A stretch of 64,000 nucleotides of DNA from Telmatobacter sp. DSM 110680. GTDB lineage: Bacteria; Acidobacteriota; Terriglobia; Terriglobales; Acidobacteriaceae. Below are positions 18,275 to 27,196 of this stretch, in pieces. The stretch's first letter is position 1; each line of letters opens with the position of its first letter. The stretch lies in assembly GCF_039994875.1 (NCBI RefSeq), contig NZ_CP121196.1, positions 2,914,001 to 2,978,000 on the forward strand. Reading direction: 5' to 3'. Position numbers and translations under genes: made by a program. A model generated the notes under the pieces. That model did not search any database. It had not been told where the DNA came from and saw nothing but the letters and a program-made list of their open reading frames with translations.

Positions 18275-19645
18275 CTACGCGAGAATCAGCCGCTTCTTGG
18301 CTCTCTTATCTTTGTACATTGCTTTGTCAGCTCGAGCCACAACGCTCTTCAGCGTTTCATCCGCTGTGGCATCCGTGGCGGCGAAACCCATGCTGAGACT
18401 TAGAAAGAAGCGATTTCCGGCATGCAGTGTCTTCGCGGCGGCGGCCGAACGGAGGCGATCGATAGAGATAGACATTTCCTGCGCGTCGAACTGCCCGGCC
18501 ACCACAAATTCGTCTCCGCCAAGGCGGCCGATGACGTCGGTTTCGCGAAAGGTTGAACTGAGAAGTTTGGCGGTTTCGATGAGGGATACTGAGCCTACAC
18601 TGTGCCCAAGTTCGTCATTAATGATCTTCAAATTATCCATATCTATGAAAAGCACTCCGAAGGGCAACTTGGCGCGACGAGCGAGGCGAAACGCCTGTTC
18701 GGCAAACAGGTTGAATCCTCTGAAGTTGTATAGCCCTGTGAGTTCATCGCGAAGCGTGAGGTCATGTATCTCGTTCTGCATCCCATTCATGAGCCGTACG
18801 AGAAAAAGCAGGAAAACGAACGAAATCGCAGTTGCCGCGGACGTAAGGATTGCGGTGGCGTAACGCGCAGGAACCAGTTGGGCATTCATCAGGCGCGCTC
18901 GCCCCAGCTCCCGGAGGAACGGCAAAATGAGGAGAATCGGCGTGACGATTCGTGCCACGCGGCCGCCCATGCCGCTTCCCATGAACACTGAGAAGATCCC
19001 AAACTCGGCACGACGCAGGATCGAAACCAAAGTCAAGAGCACGAGGCAAATGAGTGTTGGAAACGAAGGAAGGTTTACGTTGGATGAACCTGGAATGTGA
19101 GCCATCTCAAACAAGGACTCAGACAGCAAAACAAGCACCAGAAGCGCCAGCAGAGAGGTGCAGACGTCTGCAATACGGCCTGACACATATCTGCGGACGG
19201 GCGCAAGCAGGATCACAATCCCCAGCAACGCGAAGGCAAACGCTGAGGCCATTCCCGTCTGCTGCTGCACTACAGATTGAGGGCCGTCAAGGAAGTGATC
19301 GAGTTGCGAGAGAGCATGGAATGAGGGTGGCCAGAATCTTGTGCACGCGACCAAGGTGGTCAGCAACGCAAAAGCTGATCCGATGCGGCGTGCATTGAGC
19401 GAACGGTTATTTTCAGTGCACAACAGCGCGAGCGTCGCGAAAAGTATTGCAATCGCGGAAGAAATGCGCATGTGCAGCAAGCCCGCGGGCAGCAGATGGT
19501 TCATGAAAGCGATGGATCGCGAGAGCAGATTAATGATGACGATTTGGATGGCAAGAACGAGGAATATCTGTTCGATGAAGTAGGCCTTGTGGAGCAAATT
19601 CTGGCTCGGCTCATCTACAAAGAACGTTTTGGACTCAATCTGCAT
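18275..19645 (-). CDS. Membrane-bound diguanylate cyclase (GGDEF)
   Basis: A 456-residue protein. Residues about 25-290 form 7-8 hydrophobic helices, followed by a cytoplasmic GGDEF domain (RDELTGLYNFRGFNLFAEQ to the end). The active-site motif GGDEF is at 376-380 and is intact. RETD at 367-370, exactly five residues before it, is a canonical inhibitory I-site, so product feedback is expected. It makes c-di-GMP from two GTP. No periplasmic sensor domain of known type is seen; the membrane helices are the presumed sensor. A REC-HD-GYP phosphodiesterase (34471) and a PilZ protein (57.8 kb) occur in the same window. Confidence 0.9.
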   Translation of the reverse strand: MQIESKTFFVDEPSQNLLHKAYFIEQIFLVLAIQIVIINLLSRSIAFMNHLLPAGLLHMRISSAIAILFATLALLCTENNRSLNARRIGSAFALLTTLVACTRFWPPSFHALSQLDHFLDGPQSVVQQQTGMASAFAFALLGIVILLAPVRRYVSGRIADVCTSLLALLVLVLLSESLFEMAHIPGSSNVNLPSFPTLICLVLLTLVSILRRAEFGIFSVFMGSGMGGRVARIVTPILLILPFLRELGRARLMNAQLVPARYATAILTSAATAISFVFLLFLVRLMNGMQNEIHDLTLRDELTGLYNFRGFNLFAEQAFRLARRAKLPFGVLFIDMDNLKIINDELGHSVGSVSLIETAKLLSSTFRETDVIGRLGGDEFVVAGQFDAQEMSISIDRLRSAAAAKTLHAGNRFFLSLSMGFAATDATADETLKSVVARADKAMYKDKRAKKRLILA

Positions 19646-19850
19646 GAATCAGAAACACCGCGACCTGGGCGAAGAAGTGAGAGAGAGCTGAAATCCTTGA
19701 TTTATTGACCTATTTTTATCACTTTAAGGGGCTTTGACGAATGCAACTTCCGTTTGAGCGTGATAGCCCGGATTGTTCCCATTCAGGAGATGTATTTGTA
19801 CCCGATTTGGACTGTGTGGCGCAGTTTGCCTGCGGATGGGGGGGACAAAT

Positions 19851-20267
19851 CTATCCATGAGATCTGGGACGCGGGAGGCGGGAAGCCTCATCGACCGTGG
19901 GGGTCATCGGGAAGAGGTGATCGGTCCTGGTGGTTTTGAGCAACTGCAGGACACGCGGTGTGACGCCCGCGGCGATGAGGTGGATTCCCTTGTTTTGGCA
20001 GCGGACAAAATGGCCGATGATCAATCCCAGGCCACAGGAATCCATATAGGGAACTTCAGTGAGGTCGAAGATGTTGACCCTGGGAGTGGCGTGGGGCGGA
20101 TCGGACTCGAACATGTTGCGCAAGGCGACGGGAGTGAGTGCGGAGTACATGTCGCGAGCAGTGAAAGGGCCAGAGAAACGAAAGATGACTGTCTCGTCGG
20201 CAGGGTTATCCTTGCGCTCGATGGTGAAGGTGGAACCTTTCCAGACTTCAGCTTGCATACTGGACAT
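19851..20267 (-). CDS. STAS-domain protein (anti-sigma factor antagonist-like)
   Basis: A 138-residue protein with a STAS fold: TVIFRFSGPFTARDMYSALTP, then the conserved VNIFDLTEVPYMDSCGLGLIIG with the Ser that is phosphorylated in SpoIIAA-type proteins (MDSCGLG), then a GIHLIAAGVTPRVLQLLKTT helix and C-terminus. It probably takes part in partner switching with an anti-sigma kinase, though none is adjacent. The start ATG at 20267 has GGGAG 6 bp upstream. It lies about 200 bp upstream of the diguanylate cyclase on the same strand. Confidence 0.82.
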   Translation of the reverse strand: MSSMQAEVWKGSTFTIERKDNPADETVIFRFSGPFTARDMYSALTPVALRNMFESDPPHATPRVNIFDLTEVPYMDSCGLGLIIGHFVRCQNKGIHLIAAGVTPRVLQLLKTTRTDHLFPMTPTVDEASRLPRPRSHG

Positions 20268-20613
20268 TCAATCTCCCGCGACAAAAAGCGGTGCCGTGTT
20301 CTGGGCAGTGAATCGGGTCAGATGCCCGCGCAATGAAGGAGAGCGCCTTCGGCAGAGCTAACCGATACAATCCTCGGATTGTTACTGGTCGAGAGGGAAA
20401 AGGCAAGCCCAATCTTGCGACTTGTAAGCACTTTGCGGCAAACGAAGTGATGCCGGTTACATACAAGCCCACCGATTCGCTCGCTAGAATCCTACCTAAT
20501 TAATCAACTTCTAGAACGCTCCTGCCGATCTTGCGAAATCTTTCCCGCAGAGAGTCAGGGGTGGATCCTGCTGCATTGAAACCAACCCGTGGTTACGCGG
20601 GTGGGGAGCAGTC
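20268..20613. other. Divergent intergenic region with a possible structured leader
   Basis: About 346 bp hold the promoters for the STAS gene (minus) and the beta-helix gene (plus). The last 90 bp before the plus-strand gene contain a hairpin, ACCCG/CGGGT around 20585-20602, immediately before the GGGGAG ribosome binding site at 20603-20608. This could affect translation. I cannot assign it to a known riboswitch class. Confidence 0.35.
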
Positions 20614-22632
20614 TTGTTGCCTTTGTTTTCCTTGGGTTTCGTGCGCCTACCATTCTGTCCCGTAGATCGGGTCAAGAAGGTCCATTCTCGATTTGATCCT
20701 CACTCAGCGACGGTTCCAGCCCCGCGCTTGGTCTTGGCGCGGTATCTTTCCCGGTTAGTGGTTTTGCCGGTTGTCTTGCTCTGTGCTGTCGGTTTCTCGC
20801 TGCCTTGTCACGCTGCGGGCACAAGCTACTACATCAATAATTTGCCCGGTTCGAATTGCAGCGACGGCGGTGCGCATACGATGGCGCAGCCATGGTGTAC
20901 CTTCGACCCAGCCAACCGTCTAAGGTCGTTTTCGGCAGGCGACCAGATCCTTCTGGTGCGGGGAGGCTTTTGGGACCAGGAATTGTCCCTGGCAGGACGC
21001 GGGACGTTAATTGAACCGGTCACGCTTGGGGCATATGGAACCGGCCCGAGTCCAAAGATTCTGCGCAACCAGGCGGTGGGTGACATCTGTGTTCTTCTGA
21101 CGGATCCCAGCTATTGGAAGATAAGTGACCTTGAAGTTGGCCGGGCAAGCGTGGGCATCCTTTTGCACTTCACGCAGCTCTTCAACAATGGAGTCGCGAT
21201 CAGCAACATTGATGCGCATGACAATAAGGGAATATGGGCGGGTCATTCGACCGAATATCCGGTGTCGCATCATGTTATCGATCCGTTCGCGTCGAGCCTG
21301 AATATCAATCTATCGTCGGGAATTCTATTCAATGTCGCTGCCTATGTGACTTATTCGAGTTCGCAGTATGTGCTGAAGGGCGTGACAGTAAGCGACGTGC
21401 GTGGAACCAACAACCTGGATAGCGTAGCGTTCGATGCAGAGTCCAACACCATCGACAACCAGGACGGGCACAACGCCTTTCAAGATGTGAAGCTAAACGG
21501 CCTGATTCTTACGGGCGATAACGGAGATGCGGCGAAGGCTTATGCAAGGGCAGGATTGGGATGTAGCGATTCGCTGCGACTATTGGGGATGACAAACGTG
21601 ACGGTGATGAATTCGGTCTTGTTCGATGAGGCAGGATGTCACACCGAGACGGGTACTGCCGCAGTGATCCTCGGTCGCGTGAGTCATGTGACGTTTGTAA
21701 ACAACATCATTTTCGGCGTACCGGCGTCGGGCAGCCCGGATGAGACTGCGATCGACTTGGAGTGGTCAGAGGATCATGTAAGTCTGCTTGCAAATCTGTT
21801 TGCGGAGAACGCAGGTCCGGCGGTGGAGATTCTGAACATTCACGGAGGGGACCATTCGAGCGACCTGGATTTCAGCGGCAATACCTTTGTCCAGAATGCT
21901 TGCGCACGTCGGCCCGGCGCTGCCGGAGTGTGGGAGGACAATAAGGGTCGCGGATATGGAACTCCCGTGGGAAAGATTCGCAATAACCTGTACTTTGAAC
22001 CGCATGGAAAATTCTTTGGTGGACGAAATGTCGGGTCAGTTTCAGATGTGAACAATGTAGGGACAATACAGGCAGCTAGCTTTGCTGCGGAACAATTCTC
22101 CGCAACGCAAGGTCAAAACAATTGGCGATACCTGCACGAAACAGCAGATGGATCATGGGCGAATTTGCCTACTTATGCGGCCGGAAACAACAATGGAGCA
22201 TGGGAAGCGGGTACTGCGCAGTATGTGAGCGCCTTCAATATGGCGCCAGTAACCTGCACCAACCATCACAATTGCGGAGGAGTAGCGCGCGAGTGGATCG
22301 CGTCTCGCGCGGGCACCATCCGCATCCGCGGACGCGTGATTAGGAGCGACGGACAAGCTGGATCTGGCGTGAGAGCGGCAGTGAATTTAGTGTCTGGCGG
22401 AAATACGACGCTTATCTGGCCATTGCAGGACGGAAAACAACTCATCCCGAGCACAGATCAGATGGGATATGAGACGGACGTAGACGACATACACGTTTTC
22501 GCTGGCGATGTGATTCGATTCGAAGTTCATGCGAGCGGTGACAGAATCAACGATGCAGTCAGTTGGACTCCGTCGATTGGATACGTAGGTTCAAGCTCGA
22601 AACACACGAACCTTCCGCAAGATGGGCTTTAA
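20614..22632 (+). CDS. Secreted right-handed parallel beta-helix protein
   Basis: A 672-residue exported protein. The N-terminal region is long and basic before a hydrophobic segment (LVVLPVVLLCAVGFSLPCHAAG, about residues 47-69), so signal-type export is likely. The body begins TSYYINNLPGSNCSDGGAHTMAQPWCTFDPANRL, typical of secreted pectate-lyase/parallel-beta-helix proteins. It continues with beta-helix turns rich in N and G (VAISNIDAHDNKGIW, VTVMNSVLFDEAGC, VSLLANLFAENAG). The C-terminal 150 residues look like a separate beta-sandwich, possibly carbohydrate-binding. The start is TTG at 20614 with GGGGAG 5 bp upstream; there is no nearby ATG in frame. Substrate unknown, probably a polysaccharide. 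Confidence 0.72.
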   Translation: MLPLFSLGFVRLPFCPVDRVKKVHSRFDPHSATVPAPRLVLARYLSRLVVLPVVLLCAVGFSLPCHAAGTSYYINNLPGSNCSDGGAHTMAQPWCTFDPANRLRSFSAGDQILLVRGGFWDQELSLAGRGTLIEPVTLGAYGTGPSPKILRNQAVGDICVLLTDPSYWKISDLEVGRASVGILLHFTQLFNNGVAISNIDAHDNKGIWAGHSTEYPVSHHVIDPFASSLNINLSSGILFNVAAYVTYSSSQYVLKGVTVSDVRGTNNLDSVAFDAESNTIDNQDGHNAFQDVKLNGLILTGDNGDAAKAYARAGLGCSDSLRLLGMTNVTVMNSVLFDEAGCHTETGTAAVILGRVSHVTFVNNIIFGVPASGSPDETAIDLEWSEDHVSLLANLFAENAGPAVEILNIHGGDHSSDLDFSGNTFVQNACARRPGAAGVWEDNKGRGYGTPVGKIRNNLYFEPHGKFFGGRNVGSVSDVNNVGTIQAASFAAEQFSATQGQNNWRYLHETADGSWANLPTYAAGNNNGAWEAGTAQYVSAFNMAPVTCTNHHNCGGVAREWIASRAGTIRIRGRVIRSDGQAGSGVRAAVNLVSGGNTTLIWPLQDGKQLIPSTDQMGYETDVDDIHVFAGDVIRFEVHASGDRINDAVSWTPSIGYVGSSSKHTNLPQDGL

Positions 22633-22640
22633 CGTATTGA

Positions 22641-23771
22641 CTATTGCAGGAGTGCCTGACTCTTCAGGAACTCGCTTAGCGCATCGCTGCTTAATTTATT
22701 GATGTCGGCAGGTGGCCACGCGGCGTTCCAGATGAGGTAGCCACCCGGAATGGTCAGCGACTTCTGGCGCGCGCCTATGGCCGTAAGCGCGGTGGTGATC
22801 CAGCCGCGGTTCTCAAGGCCGTAGAGAGTCTCGGATGAAGCCTTTGGGTCGCGGATGTCAGCAACGTGTTCCCCCATGTGCGCGATGGCAAGGGCCAGAG
22901 CATTACCCTTGAGGCGACTGGAATCAAAAGTGCAGTTATAGAGAACGCCGTCGGGTGAGGCGTGAGAGCCTTTCTGCTCGAGACGCAGAGACGCTTCGTT
23001 CATTCCGCTGAATACTACGGTGACACCATTGTCTTCACCTTGTTTGCCAAAGGCAGCCGCGGCGCGCTCAACCTGATCGCCAAGAGGACTGCTGGCGCCG
23101 AATACCTTGGCGAATGCGTGGACTGAGGCTGTGGCATCACCCGAGGGAGAGTCGGTGCTAGTTTCGGACTTTGTGATTGCAGCGGATTTGGAATAGTCGA
23201 TTTCGCGAGCGGTAGCATCGGTGACGGACTGAAGCACGAGACGCACCGGATACGCGTTGAGATTGCCGAAGCCGGTGATGTCGATGATCTTTCCTGCCGC
23301 GTCACGGCGCATATCCGGCTTTACAGCATCGATACGGCCGATGAGGGTGGCACCGACTTCAGACTTGGTGCAACCGAGGCACATGTTGTTGCCCTTGTAC
23401 GGAGCGGCGAGAAGGGAGTCGAATTGCTTGAAGTCCTTGCTTTTGTCGAGCGTGATGGGAGCGCGATCAGCGGGTGCAACGGTGCCTGCGAAATTGGCGG
23501 CGGGCTGCAACTGGAGAAGCGCGACCGGGCCGGACTTGGCTTTTGTGCCTTCAGGATAGGCAAGCCAGATGCCGCCGATATGGTACTTGCAGTCTTCTGC
23601 TTTGATGATGAATTCATCGAAGCCGGAGGATACTGTGGCCTTGATGCGGACGGTTTTGCCGTTGAAGGATGAAGGATCCTTCAGGACATCGCAGACGGTG
23701 GTGTCGACGGCTTGAGCGTGAAGGGAAGTGGCGACGAGGCAAAATAGAGCGATGTGAACGAGGTGCTTCAT
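22641..23771 (-). CDS. Secreted hypothetical protein
   Basis: A 376-residue protein with a clear signal peptide (MKHLVHIALFCLVATSLHA). The first part (VDTTVCDVLKDPSSFNGKTVRIKATVSSGFDEFIIKA) resembles the OB-fold-like domain that many acidobacterial lipoproteins and secreted proteins share. A CLGC motif lies in the middle (NNMCLGCTKSEVG). The C-terminal half has no family I recognise. It ends 9 bp from the convergent beta-helix gene. Confidence 0.68.
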   Translation of the reverse strand: MKHLVHIALFCLVATSLHAQAVDTTVCDVLKDPSSFNGKTVRIKATVSSGFDEFIIKAEDCKYHIGGIWLAYPEGTKAKSGPVALLQLQPAANFAGTVAPADRAPITLDKSKDFKQFDSLLAAPYKGNNMCLGCTKSEVGATLIGRIDAVKPDMRRDAAGKIIDITGFGNLNAYPVRLVLQSVTDATAREIDYSKSAAITKSETSTDSPSGDATASVHAFAKVFGASSPLGDQVERAAAAFGKQGEDNGVTVVFSGMNEASLRLEQKGSHASPDGVLYNCTFDSSRLKGNALALAIAHMGEHVADIRDPKASSETLYGLENRGWITTALTAIGARQKSLTIPGGYLIWNAAWPPADINKLSSDALSEFLKSQALLQ

Positions 23772-23945
23772 CAGTGGCTCCCGGATGCATTTGCAGAGCC
23801 GGACAAAGAGACCGAGGCTTCTGCTTAGAGTTTGTGTGGACTGACAAGGGTAGCATGATGCGGCTGGAACTGTGCTTTCCCACCCAAGCGGAGCTTGGAT
23901 GGTGCGCCCAGTTTTGTGCTTAGGCAGAAACCGTGAACTCAGAAC

Positions 23946-26639
23946 TCACTCGACTCTGAGAGCTACTACGGGATTTACGGCCGCGGCACGTCTTGCGGGT
24001 AAATAGCTGGCGAGTAGGGCGGCGGCGGTGAGAATGAGGGGCACCGTAAGAAACGTAAGCGGGTCGAGGGGGCTGATGTCAAAAAGAAGCGCCTTCATGG
24101 ATTGCGTGAGTGCTGCCGCGGCTGCAATGCCGATGGAGACTCCGATGACTGTCAGGGTGAGGGCGGAGCGGACGAACATCCACTTCAGTTCGTTCTTCTG
24201 CGCGCCGAGAGCAAGGCGGATGCCGATTTCACGGGTGCGCTGAGCGACGGCGTAAGACAGGACTCCATAGATGCCGATGATGCCCAGCGCGAGCGCCATG
24301 GTGCCGGCGATCGCGAGCATCGTGAGTGTGAAGGAGGTGCGCGCCATCGACTTCGAATAGATTTCCTGCATGGTGCTGGGTGTGGCCACAGGAAGATTGT
24401 TATTCACAGACCAGACCGCCTGCTGAACATCGCCGATCAGCGATTCTGAACCGGCGCGATTGGTGCGGATGGCAAACGTGACTTCCCGAGGAGCGTCAAG
24501 GGTTGGTGTCCGGGTATAAGGGCTTTCGAGCATCGCCGGCCAATAGACGATTGCTGGAGCCTTCTCATCGACGCCGTTGTGGCGCACATCCTGCACAACG
24601 CCGATGACCTCGACCCAGGGCATGCTTGAGAACTGACGGACCCGTTTGCCGATTGCGGCAGATGCGGGGCCCCAGTTTTCGCGTGCGAAGTTCTCTGAGA
24701 CGATTACATATCGATTGAGGTTGTAGATATCGGACCATGTGAAGTCACGTCCGGCAACCATGCGCGTGCCTGCAGTCTGGAAGTATCCCGGCGACACGTA
24801 ATTGAACATGCGCAGTGGTGGTTCGCCGCCCGGATAGACTTTGCCCTCGGCGCCTATCTCATCCCAGTTAGGTTCGAAACCTTCCATGGGAGCGGCTGCA
24901 GCAAATCCAACCGATGTGACGCCGGGGACCGCGGAGATTTTGTCGGCGATCTCGTTCTGCTGATGTGTGACAGTGCGTGGATCGGCAACAAGCAAATCAG
25001 GAATATAGATATGCATGAGCTGCAGGTGATCTGGATCGGTAAACCCTGGCTCGACGTTGCGCAATGCGGCAAAAGTGCGGATCATGAGCAGGGCGCTTAC
25101 CAGAAGAACAAGAGCCATGGCGACTTGGGCGACGACCAGCACACTGCGTGAGCGCTGGCGCACGCGTCCGGCGCTGGCGGTGCGGTTGGCGCCGGAGAGA
25201 GCAGCAGCAGCGCGCGTGCGGGCGTACTTGATTGCGGGGATCGATCCAAACAGCAACCCGGAAATCACAGACAGCGCAAGGGTGAATGCGAGCGCGTGGG
25301 CATCGAGTGTGACTTCACTGAGGCGTGGCAGATTGACTGGGCCGAAAGCGACTAGAAGACGCAATCCGGCTGACGCGACACCCAGGGCGAACACGCCGCC
25401 GATGAGCCCGAGCAGGACGCTTTCGAAAAGAAGCTCTCGAACGATGCGCGCACGACCCGCTCCAAGTGCGGCGCGAATGGAAAGCTCGTGCTGACGCGAA
25501 TCTGCTCGAACAAGAAGCAGGTTCGCAATGTTTACGCAGGCGATGAGCATCACGAGGCCGACAGTGGCCATGACCACCCAGAGGACATTGGAGATGTTGC
25601 CGATGACCTGCTGCTTCAACGACCGGAAATGCGGTGAGACCTTCCAGAGATCGTAATAGTGGGGATTGGTGCCGGGACCATTGGAGAAGGTATCCATCCA
25701 GGTAGAAATCAGGCGGCCAATGTCGCCGTTGGCCTGGGCGAGCGAGATGCCGGGTTTGAGACGGCCGATGCCGTTGTATCCGAATCCCGCAAGTTTGAGG
25801 TTGCCGCGATCGAACTGCAACGGAGCGAGCATATCGAAGTCGTTGTCGACTACACGAAAGCCGCGCGGCATGACACCGATGATCTCGCAGGTTTTGGCAT
25901 CAAGCTGAATGCTACGACCGATTACGTTGCGATCTCCGCCGAAACGCCGCTGCCAGTAGCCATAGCTCAACATCACGCGCTTAGCGCCGTGCGGGTCCTG
26001 ATCGGCTTGCGAGAGCCAGCGGCCGAAGGCGGGATGGATGTCGAGCGTCTGCAACACGCCATCAGTGATCAGCAAGGTATGCACCTGCTCGGGCTGGGCG
26101 ATGCCCGTGACATTGGCGGTGCTGGGAGCCCACACACCGAGCGATTGAAAAGTTCTGTTGTGCTCGGAGAAAGTGAAATACATCGAAGCAGAGAGACGCA
26201 GGCCACTCTCAAAATTCGCCAGCCCCGGAGCTCCCGGAGCGTCGAGCCAGAGCGCGGCAAGCTGGTTCGAATCGGGGTAGGGAAGAGGCTTGAGCAGAAC
26301 TCCATCAACGACGCTGAAGACGGCGGTGTTGGCCCCGATTCCGATGGCGAGTGTGAGGAGGACGGTGACTGTGAATCCCGGAGACTTGCGGAGGCGGCGC
26401 AGGGTGAATTTGAAATCAGCGAGCATAGACTCGAGTGCGCGCCACTGCCACTGTTCGCGGCTGCGCTGCTGGACAAGGGCGACGTTGCCGAATTCGCGAC
26501 GGGCGGCTTGCTCGGCCTGTTTGCGAGGCATGCCTTCGGACTCGAGTTCGTCGGCGCGCTCCTGGATGTGCTCCTGAACGGAGACGTCGATGTCCTGATA
26601 GCGGCGATTGCGACCGAAGAGCCGGGGAAATGGGTTCAT
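23946..26639 (-). CDS. Duplicated orphan permease, ADOP family (MacB/FtsX-like)
   Basis: An 897-residue ABC-type permease with two MacB-like periplasmic domains and two FtsX-like membrane domains, the arrangement named acidobacterial duplicated orphan permease. An N-terminal cytoplasmic helical segment (residues 1-70, ...VQEHIQERADELESEGMPRKQAEQAARREFGN) precedes the first transmembrane helix (FTVTVLLTLAIGIGANTAVFSVVDGVLL). A second permease half starts near residue 490 and ends with the helical pair ALALGIIGIYGVLSYAVAQRTREIGIRLALGA...LLASYLPARRAAAVNPVVALR. It lies 54 bp downstream of a PadR regulator on the same strand, the usual pairing for this family. There is no ATPase gene beside it. 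Start ATG has AGGAG upstream. Confidence 0.9.
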   Translation of the reverse strand: MNPFPRLFGRNRRYQDIDVSVQEHIQERADELESEGMPRKQAEQAARREFGNVALVQQRSREQWQWRALESMLADFKFTLRRLRKSPGFTVTVLLTLAIGIGANTAVFSVVDGVLLKPLPYPDSNQLAALWLDAPGAPGLANFESGLRLSASMYFTFSEHNRTFQSLGVWAPSTANVTGIAQPEQVHTLLITDGVLQTLDIHPAFGRWLSQADQDPHGAKRVMLSYGYWQRRFGGDRNVIGRSIQLDAKTCEIIGVMPRGFRVVDNDFDMLAPLQFDRGNLKLAGFGYNGIGRLKPGISLAQANGDIGRLISTWMDTFSNGPGTNPHYYDLWKVSPHFRSLKQQVIGNISNVLWVVMATVGLVMLIACVNIANLLLVRADSRQHELSIRAALGAGRARIVRELLFESVLLGLIGGVFALGVASAGLRLLVAFGPVNLPRLSEVTLDAHALAFTLALSVISGLLFGSIPAIKYARTRAAAALSGANRTASAGRVRQRSRSVLVVAQVAMALVLLVSALLMIRTFAALRNVEPGFTDPDHLQLMHIYIPDLLVADPRTVTHQQNEIADKISAVPGVTSVGFAAAAPMEGFEPNWDEIGAEGKVYPGGEPPLRMFNYVSPGYFQTAGTRMVAGRDFTWSDIYNLNRYVIVSENFARENWGPASAAIGKRVRQFSSMPWVEVIGVVQDVRHNGVDEKAPAIVYWPAMLESPYTRTPTLDAPREVTFAIRTNRAGSESLIGDVQQAVWSVNNNLPVATPSTMQEIYSKSMARTSFTLTMLAIAGTMALALGIIGIYGVLSYAVAQRTREIGIRLALGAQKNELKWMFVRSALTLTVIGVSIGIAAAAALTQSMKALLFDISPLDPLTFLTVPLILTAAALLASYLPARRAAAVNPVVALRVE

Positions 26640-26693
26640 CGTGATCTCCTGCTAGTTATGCGTCCAGGTTTTTTATCCTTGCCCTGGCTTTTA

Positions 26694-27038
26694 TCAGCGC
26701 GGTGAAAAGGCGAGCACGCGCGTGATGCCGTCGAACATCTTGCCGAAGCTGGAAAGTTCTCTCTCGAGGTGCCGGATGCCCGCATCGGTGAGCCTATAGA
26801 TGCGTGTGGGACGGCCCTTTGCGGAAATACCCTCGTCGGATTCGAGCAATCCTTCGCGAAGCAAGCGTTGCAGGGCGGGGTAGAGAGAACCCTCTTCGAC
26901 CTGCAGCAGTTCGTCGGATACCTGCTTGATGTGTTTCACCAAGGCGTATCCGTGCATCGGCTTGTGGCGGAGAGACTGCAGGATCATGATTTCGAGCGCT
27001 CCAGGGAAGAGGTCGCGGTCGTCAGGATGTTTCGCCAT
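26694..27038 (-). CDS. PadR-family transcriptional regulator
   Basis: A 114-residue winged-helix repressor (LFPGALEIMILQSLRHKPMHGYALVKHIKQ...VEEGSLYPALQRLLREGLLESDE...KGRPTRIYRLTDAG). Residues 5-85 cover the PadR N-terminal domain. The C-terminal dimerisation part is short. It forms a two-gene operon with the ADOP permease, which it probably represses. An inverted repeat 25 bp upstream of the start (27063-27077) is a candidate autoregulatory site. Confidence 0.9.
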   Translation of the reverse strand: MAKHPDDRDLFPGALEIMILQSLRHKPMHGYALVKHIKQVSDELLQVEEGSLYPALQRLLREGLLESDEGISAKGRPTRIYRLTDAGIRHLERELSSFGKMFDGITRVLAFSPR

Positions 27039-27062
27039 GGAGAGATGGTAGTGCTTGGATAC

Positions 27063-27077
27063 CTATTTTGTAAATAG
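27063..27077. promoter_or_regulatory. Candidate PadR operator
   Basis: A perfect inverted repeat, CTATTT-TGT-AAATAG, lies 25 bp upstream of the padR start. The adjacent AT-rich sequence is suitable for a promoter. PadR proteins bind short AT-rich dyads in their own promoters, so this is a reasonable operator, but the assignment is inference. Confidence 0.5.
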
Positions 27078-27196
27078 TTATGTAGACACAGGTTTGTTTT
27101 AGAGGTATTTCTCTGTTCCAAAAAGCCAAGAGTGCACAGCCCCGCTGGGATTGCGGGTGTGTGGTGGGGCCACTCGGAAGTGCGCCGAAAATTCGC

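Noticed and set aside
18275..20267. Treating the diguanylate cyclase and STAS genes as one regulatory operon
   Set aside because: They are on the same strand but separated by about 200 bp, and nothing in the sequence proves co-transcription, so no joint function was claimed.
25659..26705. A 348-codon plus-strand open frame antisense to the ADOP gene
   Set aside because: The minus strand is a clear ADOP permease; the antisense frame has no domain and overlaps the padR spacer.
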